Shown: positions 42,025 to 54,280, counted from the first letter of the stretch. The stretch: 57,667 nucleotides of DNA from Candidatus Zymogenaceae bacterium (GCA_016931225.1 JAFGFE010000040.1:131149-188815); one strand, 5' to 3'. Notes: generated by a model not told the origin, from the letters alone. Program-made: numbers and translations.

Positions 42025-42596
42025 GTCGTCCTCACGGAATGCCTCAGTCGTTTTATCTTTTTTTCATATCGATTCTGCTCGCTGAAAATACAGCCGCAAT
42101 ATTTCTGTTGATACATGCCCAGGTCTCGGGAGAGACGTCGTCCCTCGTCCCACCCGGCGCGAAAATCCTCGTAGTAAAATTCTATCCCCGCATCGCGGGA
42201 GAGCTCCTCCCCCAGCGTACGGATCGCTTCATGATCCTGGTAAATGCTGAAGAGCAGCGTCGTCGAAACGGCATCGTATCCCTCCTGTGCCGCCCGCCGG
42301 ATCGTTTGCTCAAGGCGCATCCGGTAGCAGGCGAGGCATCGGGCTCCGTCGTCTATCCCCGCCTTTCGAACAAATTCGTACACGTCATAATCGAGATCGG
42401 CAGCGAAAGATGTGTTTCGCCCATCGCAGTACTCCTCCACTGCCTCGAAGCGCGTCTCAAATTCGGTGAACGGGTGTATGTTCGGATTATAGAAATAGAC
42501 GGTTACCCGCCATCCGGACTTCTCAAGACGCCCCAGGGGATAGATCGTACATGGAGCGCAGCATGCGTGCAGCAGCAGTTTTTTCTCATCGCTCAT
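42021..42596 (-). CDS. queH: Epoxyqueuosine reductase QueH
   Basis: 191 residues, typical of QueH (formerly DUF208). Conserved Cys motifs are Cys12-Cys13-x-x-Cys16 (HACCAPC), RCLACYRMRL near 85-95 and QQKYCGCIFS near 164-173; these bind the iron-sulfur cluster and metal. QueH reduces epoxyqueuosine to queuosine in tRNA Asp, Asn, His and Tyr, replacing QueG. The tRNA-Asp(GTC) at 23794 is a substrate type. It has its own promoter (42642-42670) and is followed by the overlapping secreted protein gene. Confidence 0.95.
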   Translation of the reverse strand: MSDEKKLLLHACCAPCTIYPLGRLEKSGWRVTVYFYNPNIHPFTEFETRFEAVEEYCDGRNTSFAADLDYDVYEFVRKAGIDDGARCLACYRMRLEQTIRRAAQEGYDAVSTTLLFSIYQDHEAIRTLGEELSRDAGIEFYYEDFRAGWDEGRRLSRDLGMYQQKYCGCIFSEQNRYEKKIKRLRHSVRTT

Positions 42597-42641
42597 AATA
42601 CGCGCTATCCGATCCCCGGTACGTCCGACAATCCTTTTCTT

Positions 42642-42670
42642 AGGATACCAAAAAGCGACCTGAGTGTCAA
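42642..42670 (-). promoter_or_regulatory. Promoter of queH
   Basis: Minus strand TTGACA (42670-42665), 17-base spacer, TATCCT (42647-42642), 46 bases before the ATG. Confidence 0.55.
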
Positions 42671-42866
42671 GAAAAGCAAATTCATGAAAAACGATTGCAA
42701 AACGGGCCGTTCGACCTCACATTATACATCTATCCACAAAGCATACACGCCGCGATCCCTTGGGAGCGCGGCGCGTCTCTCTTACACTATTTCCACAGAT
42801 ACAACGAAGGGTTCCCGCTTTGGTTCCCGAAAACTCTACAAACGAACAACAAAGACCCGCAACATC

Positions 42867-42897
42867 CCGATGTCGACACATCGGCCGACACCGGTGT
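42867..42897. repeat. Two adjacent palindromes after the FAD-oxidase gene
   Basis: CCGATGT-CGAC-ACATCGG (42867-42884) is followed four bases later by the perfect ACACCGGTGT (42888-42897). They lie just beyond the 42911 stop and could form stem-loops. Confidence 0.7.
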
Positions 42898-42910
42898 GCG
42901 AATCCAAGGC

Positions 42911-45900
42911 TTACCCACTCTTCCCCCGCAGGTAGTCGATCATCGGATCGGTCACCAGGGGCACCACGTCCCCGATCATGTGGGGCATGAGGTTGTCCAT
43001 CACCTTCGGCATGATCTCGGGCATTTGTTCCAGCATGTAGTCGGGCATGGGGATACGCTCGGCCACCCTCTCCAACATCACCGGCATGACCTTTGGCATC
43101 ATGAGAGGCAACAACCTCGGAAAGAGAATCGGGAACATCGGCTTCATGAGCGTAAGGGCGCCCGGGATCTTCCCCATCAGCCGCATCATCGGCCCCATGC
43201 CGAAGGGCATGGCGTCGATCAGCTCGGGCCACATGGTCCCCATCAGATCGGCGAATCCCTCGGGCGTCATCAGCGCGATCATCGCCTCGAAGACCGCCCA
43301 TTGTTTCTGCACCTCCGGGTTCGGATCGGGGAAGTCGAACCCCAGGGCCTCGGCGCAGAACCTCGCCAGGTCCACCACCTCCACGTCTATATCCTTCTTG
43401 TCGACGCTGACCCGAAGCTGGAACTCGCAACAGGGGCACAGGGCCAGGACCTTTTCGGCGCCGGCTTCCACGGCCTCATCCAGCCGGACCTTACCCACCT
43501 CCGCCGCCACCGGGGGATCCTTGATGAGCGTCAGCACGCTGCCGCAGCAATGTCCCTCCTCGCGGTTGTGCTCCATCTCGACGAAATCCACGTTCGGCAC
43601 CGCCTTGATCAGGTCCCTCGGCTCTTCATACACCCTCGAAACCCTTCCGATATGGCACGAATCGTGCCAGGTGACGGTGACTTTCTCCTTTCCGTTGGAG
43701 GGAAAGGTGAACTCGCCCGACTTGATTTTTTCTGACACCACCTCGCTGTAATGCTTCGCGGTGATGTCGTACTCGATCCCCGCTTTTTCCGCCCATTTCG
43801 GATAGACGTGACGCCACATCATGTCGCACGCGGGGCAGGACGATATGACCGTGTCGGCGCCGGCGGCCTTGACCGCGGCGATGTTTTTTCTCATGACCTC
43901 CATAAAAGAGTCCCACTTGCCGGCGACCAGCATGGGAGTACCGCAGCAGCTTTCCTTATTGCCCAAGGAACAGAAATCCACCCCCGCCGCGTCCAGGAGC
44001 CGTACCGACGCCATGCCTATGTCGTGCTCCACGTAGCTGGCGGTACAGCCGGCGAAATAGGCGTTCTTTGCCTTCTTCCCCGGACCGTGTTTTTCCTTGA
44101 GGTCCTCTGGAAACCACACGCTCCGATCACTTCGGTAGCCCGCCCAGATGTCCCCCTCTTTTCTCAACGCCGCCTCCATCATCTCGAAGGGCGGGAAGGT
44201 CATGCGCTTTTCCTCGTGGATAAGTTTTCCGCGAAGCTTCATCCAGGACTGTTCGATGGGCAGCGCCGCCGAACAGCGCAGGTTGCACAGCTCGCAGGTA
44301 GTGCACACCAAAAACGTATCCACCATCGCCTGGTCAAATTCCTCCCTCCCCTCCATATACTCCCTCAACCAGTACCATTTCCCCCGGGGGGACTGGCTCT
44401 CCCAGCCCCTGCCGTAGAACTGGTCGCACTCCTCGATGCAGTACCCGCATTGGGAGCAGCTGTAGGCATACCAGGCCACATCCGGCGGGATGTCTTTCAC
44501 CGGCTTCGTGGGCTGCTCTCCGACCCGGGTGATCACGTAGTTGCCGAAGGGGCGTGCGAAGGGCTCGAACACTCCCGCGACCTTCATGAACATCCCCACA
44601 AGACCCCCTCCCAGCACCTTCTTCGGGTTCAGGATGCCCTTTTTGTCGATCTTCTTCTTGAATCTCCTGAGCCTTTTTACCCGATCCTTTCCGAGTATCG
44701 CGTGCGCCTTCTTGGTGAAGTAGAGACCCGTCGAGTAGGCCCGCCCGCCGTGCTTTTCGGCGATGCGGATGACGGTCATTGCCAGGGCGAAGACAAAATT
44801 GAAGGTGAGCTTTCGCTGGTCTCCCGGTATGAACCCGAGGATCACCACCTCCGGTTCGCCTCCAGACCCGTTTTTGATAACCACGCCCTCCTTCACGATG
44901 GGCTGGTCCACCTTGTTCTCGATCTCCTCCATGACGCTCCCCAGCTCCCTCAGCGGCACCACCACCTCCGTGGGGATGATGCTGGGCCCCAGGCGCTTGA
45001 CGACCATCCGCTTGAAGCGGTTCTTCCACTCATGTTCGGCGATCTTTTCGCTCAAGATCTCCGCATCGCACAGCCGGGTCGCCCCCTCGAGCCACTCCCG
45101 GACACGAGTGCTCTCCCTTTTGCGAAAGGCAAGCACCAGGATGTACGACGCCGGCAGGAGCACCCGCTCCTCATCCGGGTGATCGTGATGCATCAAAAGC
45201 GGCGCCCGGTTTTTCATCTCCGCCATGCGGGGGTTGATGAATACCATGGACCAGATCGGAAGGTCCTCGGCGATGATGTTCTCGATGAGCTTCTGGGTGT
45301 CATGCGCCTCGGGACATCCCACCGCCACCACGTCCAGCTCTTCGGCCGGCATAACCCGAATCGTCACATCACTGATGAATCCGGTGATACCCTCGGCTTC
45401 GGACACCAGGTCCAGATCGTCGCCGGCGATTTCCTGTGTCGATCCATCGGGAAAGACGACCCGGGCGCTGACGACGATATCCCGAAACCACCCCGATTCA
45501 TACGAGCCGATGCCGGTCCCCCCCTGGGCCAGCCATCCGCCCACGGTGGAGCCGGGATAGCTGGTTGGATACATTCTCAGGGTCAACCCTTTCTTTTTCA
45601 ACTCCCGGTCGAGCTTCTCCCACACCACGCCCGCCTGAGCCCGGACGGTCAGGTTCTTCTCATCGATGTCGAGCACCCGGTTCATGCGGTAGAAATCGAC
45701 CACCACACCGTTGTCCACCGGCAGCACACCTCCGTATCCGGACGAGGCCTTACCCCGGGGGGTCAGGGGGATACGGTTTTTTGCCGCCCATGTGAGAAGC
45801 ATCTTCAGCTCTTCTTCGGAGCTCGGCTGCACCACCGCATCGGGGATGGTGTTTCCGATCACCGGTTTTATCATGTGCGGCATGGCGCCGATATCATGAC

Positions 45901-45991
45901 CATACAGCCTTCTCTCGGTTTTCCTGAAGGTAACGCGATCATCAAACGCTCCCTCCAGATACCGCTTGTGTGTATTGCTCAGCGATGCCAT
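42911..45991 (-). CDS. FAD-linked oxidase - FeS - double CCG fusion with Met/Pro-rich C-terminus
   Basis: 1026 residues. FAD-binding PCMH domain (~45-220) with TPRGKASSGYGG, PSYPGSTVGGWLAQGGTGIGSYESG and RVVFPDGS; FAD-oxidase C-terminal domain to ~480, ending KGILNPKKVLGGG. Two [4Fe-4S] Cys sets follow near 535-605: CSQCGYCIEECD and CTTCELCNLRC. Two CCG domains follow: FAGCTASY...SCCGTPM...SSCPACD and HDSCHIGR...CCGSV...LCPCCEFQL. This is the GlcD+GlcF / lactate-type dehydrogenase design in one chain, passing electrons from an organic acid to a membrane or heterodisulfide-like acceptor. Residues ~905-1020 are a Met/Pro-rich region with repeated MMPKVMPVM-type units. ATG 45991 has GGAGG nine bases upstream. 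Confidence 0.9.
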   Translation of the reverse strand: MASLSNTHKRYLEGAFDDRVTFRKTERRLYGHDIGAMPHMIKPVIGNTIPDAVVQPSSEEELKMLLTWAAKNRIPLTPRGKASSGYGGVLPVDNGVVVDFYRMNRVLDIDEKNLTVRAQAGVVWEKLDRELKKKGLTLRMYPTSYPGSTVGGWLAQGGTGIGSYESGWFRDIVVSARVVFPDGSTQEIAGDDLDLVSEAEGITGFISDVTIRVMPAEELDVVAVGCPEAHDTQKLIENIIAEDLPIWSMVFINPRMAEMKNRAPLLMHHDHPDEERVLLPASYILVLAFRKRESTRVREWLEGATRLCDAEILSEKIAEHEWKNRFKRMVVKRLGPSIIPTEVVVPLRELGSVMEEIENKVDQPIVKEGVVIKNGSGGEPEVVILGFIPGDQRKLTFNFVFALAMTVIRIAEKHGGRAYSTGLYFTKKAHAILGKDRVKRLRRFKKKIDKKGILNPKKVLGGGLVGMFMKVAGVFEPFARPFGNYVITRVGEQPTKPVKDIPPDVAWYAYSCSQCGYCIEECDQFYGRGWESQSPRGKWYWLREYMEGREEFDQAMVDTFLVCTTCELCNLRCSAALPIEQSWMKLRGKLIHEEKRMTFPPFEMMEAALRKEGDIWAGYRSDRSVWFPEDLKEKHGPGKKAKNAYFAGCTASYVEHDIGMASVRLLDAAGVDFCSLGNKESCCGTPMLVAGKWDSFMEVMRKNIAAVKAAGADTVISSCPACDMMWRHVYPKWAEKAGIEYDITAKHYSEVVSEKIKSGEFTFPSNGKEKVTVTWHDSCHIGRVSRVYEEPRDLIKAVPNVDFVEMEHNREEGHCCGSVLTLIKDPPVAAEVGKVRLDEAVEAGAEKVLALCPCCEFQLRVSVDKKDIDVEVVDLARFCAEALGFDFPDPNPEVQKQWAVFEAMIALMTPEGFADLMGTMWPELIDAMPFGMGPMMRLMGKIPGALTLMKPMFPILFPRLLPLMMPKVMPVMLERVAERIPMPDYMLEQMPEIMPKVMDNLMPHMIGDVVPLVTDPMIDYLRGKSG

Positions 45992-46010
45992 GCAGAGCCT
46001 CCTGTATTCA

Positions 46011-46040
46011 ATGTATACGGATTTTCCTGTTTTTATACAT
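46011..46040. promoter_or_regulatory. Inverted repeat upstream of the FAD-oxidase gene
   Basis: ATGTATA and TATACAT, 7-bp arms with a 16-base gap, 20-49 bases before the minus-strand start codon. It could be an operator. Confidence 0.35.
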
Positions 46041-46282
46041 GATGTTTTTTATCTTAGTTGATAGCTTTTATATAATATTATAGCACAGCAAATCCATTCA
46101 AGTCGTTTTCTTGCGGTTACAGGATTACCGGCGTGTCAATATAATATGAGATTCCGCTTGTCGTTCGATTATCAGGAAGTTACGTGACGTTGTGCGCCTT
46201 AAAACAGGTGAGAACATCCGAAACAGCATGTACGGCTCGGCCGGAATTCCCGGAACAAAAGCATTTTGATATGAAGCAATAC

Positions 46283-46311
46283 TTTACAACACGGACATGT
46301 ATCGCTATAAT
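46283..46311 (+). promoter_or_regulatory. Promoter of uvrA
   Basis: TTTACA (46283-46288), 17-base spacer, TATAAT (46306-46311), 86 bases before ATG 46397. Confidence 0.6.
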
Positions 46312-46396
46312 ATAGATTTAATCTGGTGCGAATCGATTCAAGAAATCGACACATCAAAGCTTTCTTCTTCCACCGAATAACGTGCGTACCAAACAC

Positions 46397-49240
<2,844 letters not shown>

Positions 49241-49334
49241 AACCGACTGAAGAGCCTTTGGACAATTTCTGTATGCAATACTTCTCCTGAAACCGCGTCT
49301 TAAGGAAAAAGACAACGAACATCAGGAGTTTTAC

Positions 49335-49880
49335 ATGGAACACAGAGAAAACAACGCGAGAAAGGGCCGTTTCAAAGCCATGGCGGCGGCGTTCGCCGTC
49401 AGGGACTTTCTGGCGCCCCGGGGGAAGATTCTCGAAGAGATCGACATCAGGCCGGGGGATGTGATACTCGACTTTGGATGCGGCCCGGGGGGATACTGCC
49501 TGGCGGCGGCTGACCGTGTGGGTGAATCGGGTCGCATCATCGCCCTGGATATCAACCCCGCCGCCCTGGCCCATGTACAGAAGCGGGCGGAGAAACGTAA
49601 CATCGAAATCATCGAGACGATGCTCTCCAACGGAGGGATTGATCTTCCGGACCAACAGGTTAACGTCGTGTTCCTGTTCGATGTGATGCACAGCCTAAAG
49701 AACTGGAATATCATCGTTACCGAGATTCGCCGGGTCTTGACATCAGACGGCGTTCTTGCGGTCTCCGATCACCACATGGAGGACCAGGACGTCATCGACG
49801 CCGTGACCGAATCCGGCCGATTCCGATATGAGGGCATCACGAAGCACGCCTTTCGCTTCAGGCCGATTTTAAACATGTAA
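49335..49880 (+). CDS. SAM-dependent methyltransferase, class I
   Basis: 181 residues. Rossmann motif [19 protein letters not shown] is near 44-61, motif II acidic end [12 protein letters not shown] near 69-80, then [14 protein letters not shown] and [23 protein letters not shown]. It resembles the UbiE/small-molecule methyltransferase group; a substrate cannot be read. The protein is short, lacking C-terminal extra domains. ATG 49335 has CAGGAG ten bases upstream. It lies between uvrA and a LysE-type exporter on the same strand. Confidence 0.85.
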   Translation: MEHRENNARKGRFKAMAAAFAVRDFLAPRGKILEEIDIRPGDVILDFGCGPGGYCLAAADRVGESGRIIALDINPAALAHVQKRAEKRNIEIIETMLSNGGIDLPDQQVNVVFLFDVMHSLKNWNIIVTEIRRVLTSDGVLAVSDHHMEDQDVIDAVTESGRFRYEGITKHAFRFRPILNM

Positions 49881-49938
49881 CCACAATTCCGCCCGACCAG
49901 AGGGAACAGATCCCCGGGAGTGCTGTCCGATATCGATT

Positions 49939-50577
49939 ATGGAAAAGCTCATCCTGACGCTCCTGAAAAACATCGTCCTGGGGATCTCCCTGGCGGCGCC
50001 CATCGGCCCGGTGAGCGCCGCGGCCATCAAGAACGGCATGAAGGGCGGCTTTTCCCCCGCCTTCTCCACCGGCCTGGGGGCGGCTTCGGCGGACACCACC
50101 ATCCTCCTTCTCATCTACCTGGGGCTGGCCCGCTTCATGGAAATCCCCGCTGTGCAGCTCGCAATCTATATCGCAGGCTCCGCCGTTCTCATCTATCTGG
50201 GCGTGACGACGATGCTGGAAAAACCGATCGAACTGAATCCAGAAACGGGCACACGCACGGCCCTGACCGGCGCCTTCGCCTCGGGGTACGTCATCGCCAT
50301 TTCAAGCCCCATCACCATCGTCTGGTGGCTGGGGGTGTTCGGCGCCATCCTGGCCGACACGGTGCGTAACGCCACAAAACTCGAGGCGCTCCTTTCCAGC
50401 CTGACCATCGTTATCGGGGTTGTCCTTTGGTTCGTATTTCTTGCGGTGGTACTCCATGCCGGAAAGCGCTTCGTGAATGAAAAGACCTTTCGGGCCGTCT
50501 CCGCCACCGCCGGAATCGTGATCATCGGCTTCGGTGTCTACTTCGCCTGGCGGGCGGTAACGGAGCTGATGGGATAG
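49939..50577 (+). CDS. LysE/RhtB-family exporter
   Basis: 212 residues with six hydrophobic segments typical of LysE translocators. The N-terminal GISLAAPIGPVSAAAIKNGMKGGFSPAFSTGLGAASADTTILLLIYLGL carries the family PGP-like and G-G-x-x-D pattern (here PIGPVS and GLGAASADT). The middle has FASGYVIAISSPITIVWWLGVF, matching the ISNPxxxxxW family stretch. It exports amino acids or similar small metabolites across the inner membrane; the substrate is unknown. It starts at ATG 49939, 58 bases after the methyltransferase. Confidence 0.88.
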   Translation: MEKLILTLLKNIVLGISLAAPIGPVSAAAIKNGMKGGFSPAFSTGLGAASADTTILLLIYLGLARFMEIPAVQLAIYIAGSAVLIYLGVTTMLEKPIELNPETGTRTALTGAFASGYVIAISSPITIVWWLGVFGAILADTVRNATKLEALLSSLTIVIGVVLWFVFLAVVLHAGKRFVNEKTFRAVSATAGIVIIGFGVYFAWRAVTELMG

Positions 50578-51003
50578 GATTCTTCCCGGCCGTGGACCGC
50601 TCCTCCCGCCGTCCCCTCCACGCACATTCAACAAACACACCGCATGTGCATGAGGCTGTCCATCATTCACCCTGTACCGCCCCTTCGTCACCATCGAAAC
50701 ATCGACGATCTCGGCCGTTTTGTACATGCCCACCATGCGACGTCCACACAGCAGAAGGGCCGATGTGAAACGGCGGCGGGGGCGTTCCGGGCCGGGGGGT
50801 GAGCCCATGTATGTTCCGGCGGAAAGACAAAATGGGGTGACGGACTGAATGAGGCGGGTCGACCAAAAGCCGATATTGGAATGCTTTACACAATAGAACG
50901 ACACACACGAAATTCCCGGAGTCCATCCGGTCGTTTCCTTCCGTGACGGACGTTTTGATGCGGCCAACCTAAAAAGGAGCGTGTGCATCCCGCCCCTGGA
51001 CCG
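50578..51003. other. Intergenic region between convergent genes
   Basis: 426 bases. I see no gene, RNA or strong hairpin. Short frames lack ribosome-binding sites. Confidence 0.5.
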
Positions 51004-52587
51004 CTATTCCTTGAACGCCTCCGGGTCGATGTCGTACTTTCCGATCTTGTAGTTGATCATCCGGGGGGTGATGCCCAAAAGCATTGCCGCCCTGGTACGG
51101 TTGCCCCTCGTCTCCTTGAGGGCGTCGGTTATCATGCCCCGCTCGAGGCTTTCCACCGAATCCTCCAGATTTCCTGTACCGGCGATGCGCGGCGTGGAAA
51201 TCCTGCCCGATGGACCGTTTTTCTCCCCGCCGATACTGGGGGGAAGATGTTCCTCGGTGATAACATCGCCCGTGACGAGAATCATGGCCCGCTCGACGGC
51301 GTTTTCCAACTCACGGACGTTTCCGGGCCAGGTGTGGCCCATCAGGAGGTCCGCGGCCCGGGCCGAGAGCCGGGCCGTGGGCTTATCGATGGCGGCGGCG
51401 TACTTTTCGATGAAATGGTTGGCGAGAAGGATGATGTCGGTCTGTCGCTCCCTGAGGGGAGGCATGTAGATGGGGAACACGTTGAGACGGAAATAGAGGT
51501 CTTCCCGAAACTTGTTTTCGGCCATCAGCGCCTCCAGGTTTCGATTCGTGGCGGCGATGATGCGCACATCCACCTTGACGGTCTCGGTGCCGCCCACAAG
51601 CTCGAACTCCCGTTCCTGGATGACCCTCAGGATTTTTACCTGCAGCGACAGGGGGAGATCGCCGATCTCGTCGAGAAAGATCGTCCCACCGTTTGCCGCC
51701 TGAAACCTTCCCGCCTTCCTCCCCAGGGCGCCGGTGAACGCACCCCGCTCATGTCCAAACAATTCGCTTTCCAGAAGCGCCTCCGGCAGCGCGGCCAGGC
51801 TCACCTTGATGAGCGGCTTTGCCGACCGGGTGCTGTTGTAGTGAATGGCATGGGCCACCAGCTCCTTCCCTGTGCCGGACTCCCCTCGGATGAGTACGGT
51901 GGTGGGGGTCTTCGCCACCTGGTCGATCATGGTGTAGACCTGGTGCATCTTGTTGCAGCTGCCGATGATATTCTCGAAGCTGTATTTTTTCTTCAGCTCC
52001 CCCTTGAGCCGTACATTTTCCGAGATCAGCCGCGCCCGCTCCTCCTCCTGAATCTGCATATGACGCACCGCCTGGGCGATGATGGAGGAGATGATGGTTA
52101 ATAGTCTGACGTCCTCCTCCAGGGACACCGCCTGGTCGAACAGGCAGTCCACACTCAGGGCGCCGATGGCCCGGGGACCCACCTTGATGGGGACGCAAAT
52201 GAAGCTGATGTCGTCCTTGTTGATGTCCTTCCTGGAGCCGGTGCGGTCCAGGAACATCGGCTCCTTCCCCACCTGGGGGATGACCATCGGCTCGCCGGAC
52301 TCCACGACCCGTCCGGTGATCCCCTCGCCCACCCGGTAGACGCCCCGGCGCATCTCGCTTGTCGAAAGCCCCGAGGCGACCTCGATCTGAAGCTCGGTGG
52401 TGGTCGGATTCAGCACGGTGATGGTGCCCCGGTTCATCCCCAGGTCCCGCTGGAGAATGTCCAGGACGTCGGTGAGGGATGTTTCCAGGTCGCTGGAAAA
52501 AGAGACCGCCCGGGCGATCTCGTAGAGGACCGAGAACTCCCTGTATCGCCTGTCATTCTCTGTTGATCTGTGTAATTGGTGCATCAT
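51004..52587 (-). CDS. NifA-like sigma-54-dependent activator with N-terminal GAF domain
   Basis: 527 residues from ATG 52587; the frame extends ten codons further to a GTG, and neither has a convincing ribosome-binding site. The GAF domain (~15-180) starts REFSVLYEIARAVSFSSDLETSLTDVLDIL. The AAA+ domain (~205-440) has GESGTGKE, ESELFGHERGAFTGALGRKAGRF, GTIFLDEIGD and GHTWPGNVRELENAVERAM. The Fis-type helix-turn-helix ends LGITPRMINYKIGKYDIDPEAF, close to NifA's C-terminus. There is no receiver domain, so it senses through GAF rather than by phosphorylation. No nif genes are nearby, and the neighbour upstream on this strand is a trans-sulfuration enzyme. The regulated genes are unknown. Confidence 0.9.
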   Translation of the reverse strand: MMHQLHRSTENDRRYREFSVLYEIARAVSFSSDLETSLTDVLDILQRDLGMNRGTITVLNPTTTELQIEVASGLSTSEMRRGVYRVGEGITGRVVESGEPMVIPQVGKEPMFLDRTGSRKDINKDDISFICVPIKVGPRAIGALSVDCLFDQAVSLEEDVRLLTIISSIIAQAVRHMQIQEEERARLISENVRLKGELKKKYSFENIIGSCNKMHQVYTMIDQVAKTPTTVLIRGESGTGKELVAHAIHYNSTRSAKPLIKVSLAALPEALLESELFGHERGAFTGALGRKAGRFQAANGGTIFLDEIGDLPLSLQVKILRVIQEREFELVGGTETVKVDVRIIAATNRNLEALMAENKFREDLYFRLNVFPIYMPPLRERQTDIILLANHFIEKYAAAIDKPTARLSARAADLLMGHTWPGNVRELENAVERAMILVTGDVITEEHLPPSIGGEKNGPSGRISTPRIAGTGNLEDSVESLERGMITDALKETRGNRTRAAMLLGITPRMINYKIGKYDIDPEAFKE

Positions 52588-52667
52588 GAAATCAATAGTA
52601 CCTGAGGACCGCCGCACGGAAGAGACAAAAACGATGTGCGGCGGAACCGATACCCCAGAGATATCGT

Positions 52668-53879
52668 CTACTTTACCCTGACCTTGACCAGCGCCCGGGA
52701 GAGGTCCGTGATCAGGTCGTCCGCATCCTCGATCCCCATGCTCAGCCGAAACAGCCCGTCTCCCATGAGGTTGGTATATTTTTCCTGCTGGGCTTCGGAA
52801 AAGACCACCATGTCCTGGAAGAAAAACGCCGTGGGGAGATAAAATATCAGGCTCTGGTCGTGCCCCAGCGAGACGGCGTGTGTGATGATATCAAGGTGTT
52901 CCAGAAACTCAAAGTGATCCATCAGGTCCGCCTTCAGATTGAAGTTGATCATTGCCGGCGGCGCCGTCATCTGCTTTTTCGCGACCTCATGATGGGAGTG
53001 ACTGGGAAGCCAGGGGAAGCGCACCATGTTCACCTTGTCGTGGGATTCCAGGAACCGGGCCACCTTCAGGGCGTTCTCGGAATGTTTCTGCATCCTCATC
53101 GGGAGCGTCACCGATCCCCTCATGATCAGCCAGGCGTTGAACGGGCTGATGCAGGCCCCCAGGTGGACGATGCCCGCCTCCCTGACCTCCTTGAGGAACT
53201 CCTTACTGCCCAGGGCGGCGCCGCCCAGGCTGTCGCCGTGACCGTTGATGTATTTCGTGGCACTGTGGATGACCACATCGGCCCCCAGCTCCAGGGGCTT
53301 CTGGGTGACCATGCCGGACCAGGTGCTGTCCACCACCATCGTCGCCCCCACCCCGTGGGCCATCTTCGCGATTTCCTCTATGTCGGAGATCAACACAATG
53401 GGATTTCCCGGCGTTTCCACGTACACCACCTTCGTGTCCGGCCGGATGGCGGCCTTCACCTCGTCGAGATCCGTGGTGTCCACCAGGGATACGTCCACGC
53501 CGAACTTCGGGAAGTAGACCCCCAAGAGCTTCTGGGTGCCGGTGTAGCAGACCTCAGAGGCCACGATATGGGAGCCCTTTTCCAATAGTGTCCACAACAC
53601 AGCGGAGATGATACCCATGCCGCTGGCGGCCACCACGCAGTCCTCCGCCCCCTCCATCGCCATCAGGCGCTCCTCCAGGTGTCGGGGTGTGGCGCTGTGC
53701 TCCCGGGTGTAGTTGTATTTATCCAGGTTATCCCAGTCGAGGACCTGGAGTAACTCCTCGACGTCCGTGGGGAGCTCGTAGGAATTCGCCATGTGTATGG
53801 GCCGTCGTATGGCCCGGGTGTCCGTATCCACCCCCTCTCCCGCGTGCACGCAGATGGTATCGAGCTTCCATTGGGACAT
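52668..53879 (-). CDS. Trans-sulfuration family PLP enzyme (Cys/Met metabolism)
   Basis: 403 residues from ATG 53879 (AAGGAGAG upstream); a GTG at 53894 with GGAGG is an equal alternative. The PLP lysine is Lys209 in HSATKYINGHGD. Other family marks are VHAGEGVDTDTRAIRRPIH at the start, SGMGIISAVLWTLLEKG (phosphate-binding), VYVETPGNP and VVDSTWSGM. The usual substrate-site YxRxxNPT reads YNYTREHSATP, and the DNTFxSP motif reads DSTWSGMV, so it departs from classical cystathionine gamma-synthase or beta-lyase. It likely cleaves or forms C-S bonds in methionine or cysteine metabolism; the exact reaction is not determinable here. It ends 80 bases before the NifA-like gene start. Confidence 0.85.
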   Translation of the reverse strand: MSQWKLDTICVHAGEGVDTDTRAIRRPIHMANSYELPTDVEELLQVLDWDNLDKYNYTREHSATPRHLEERLMAMEGAEDCVVAASGMGIISAVLWTLLEKGSHIVASEVCYTGTQKLLGVYFPKFGVDVSLVDTTDLDEVKAAIRPDTKVVYVETPGNPIVLISDIEEIAKMAHGVGATMVVDSTWSGMVTQKPLELGADVVIHSATKYINGHGDSLGGAALGSKEFLKEVREAGIVHLGACISPFNAWLIMRGSVTLPMRMQKHSENALKVARFLESHDKVNMVRFPWLPSHSHHEVAKKQMTAPPAMINFNLKADLMDHFEFLEHLDIITHAVSLGHDQSLIFYLPTAFFFQDMVVFSEAQQEKYTNLMGDGLFRLSMGIEDADDLITDLSRALVKVRVK

Positions 53880-54280
53880 GTCTCTCTCCTTCACGATCGC
53901 CTCCTGTCTATCGATTGGATGTTCGTATCGTTTGTATCCGCCGGGATTTCCATCTCACATCGGTCGTACACCCACCGTCATTAGGATGAAATCATCCATC
54001 CCAAAAGGATACATGACAACGGATACATACTCAAGACATTTTTGTAACTTTTATCGCATCCGACTCACCTTTTTCCGTTCCCACCCCGCCTGGTGGGGGG
54101 CGCTCACCCGAAATAACAACAAGGAGCGTGGAAAGCCGACTCCGGATCGTTCTTCGTGCGCCGAAATCCATATGGCATCCCGCATGTCCGAAAGCCCGTG
54201 TCTTTCGGCGCCCCCCATGATATAATATAAAATTGATATTTAAAAAAACACCGAATTTCTAAAAACACAGAGGAGCGTGC
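53880..54280. other. Divergent intergenic region
   Basis: About 400 bases between the PLP-enzyme gene and the small membrane protein gene. A plus-strand TATAAT (54221-54226) lies 55 bases before the small gene, with no good -35. No SAM-riboswitch-like conserved elements are seen upstream of the PLP-enzyme gene. Confidence 0.5.

Larger units (their letters stand above)
42597..42910. other. Intergenic region with queH promoter and palindromes
   Basis: 314 bases. It contains the queH promoter and two adjacent palindromes (42867-42884 and 42888-42897) just after the FAD-oxidase gene stop, without a T-run. No gene is seen. Confidence 0.5.
45992..46396. other. Divergent intergenic region of FAD-oxidase and uvrA genes
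   Basis: 405 bases with the uvrA promoter and an AT-rich zone at 46030-46085 containing minus-strand -10-like TATAAT. An inverted repeat ATGTATA (46011-46017) / TATACAT (46034-46040) lies close to the FAD-oxidase start. I see no match to a known SOS box. Confidence 0.5.

Noticed and set aside
43751-46042. 763-codon open frame on the plus strand opposite the FAD-oxidase gene
   Set aside because: It is a shadow of a conserved 1026-residue protein, His/Arg-rich and without family features.
46011-46396. LexA/SOS box upstream of uvrA
   Set aside because: The ATGTATA/TATACAT repeat does not match known SOS consensus sequences and lies nearer the opposite gene.
53880-54280. SAM riboswitch upstream of the trans-sulfuration gene
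   Set aside because: I looked for the conserved SAM-I elements on the minus strand and saw none.
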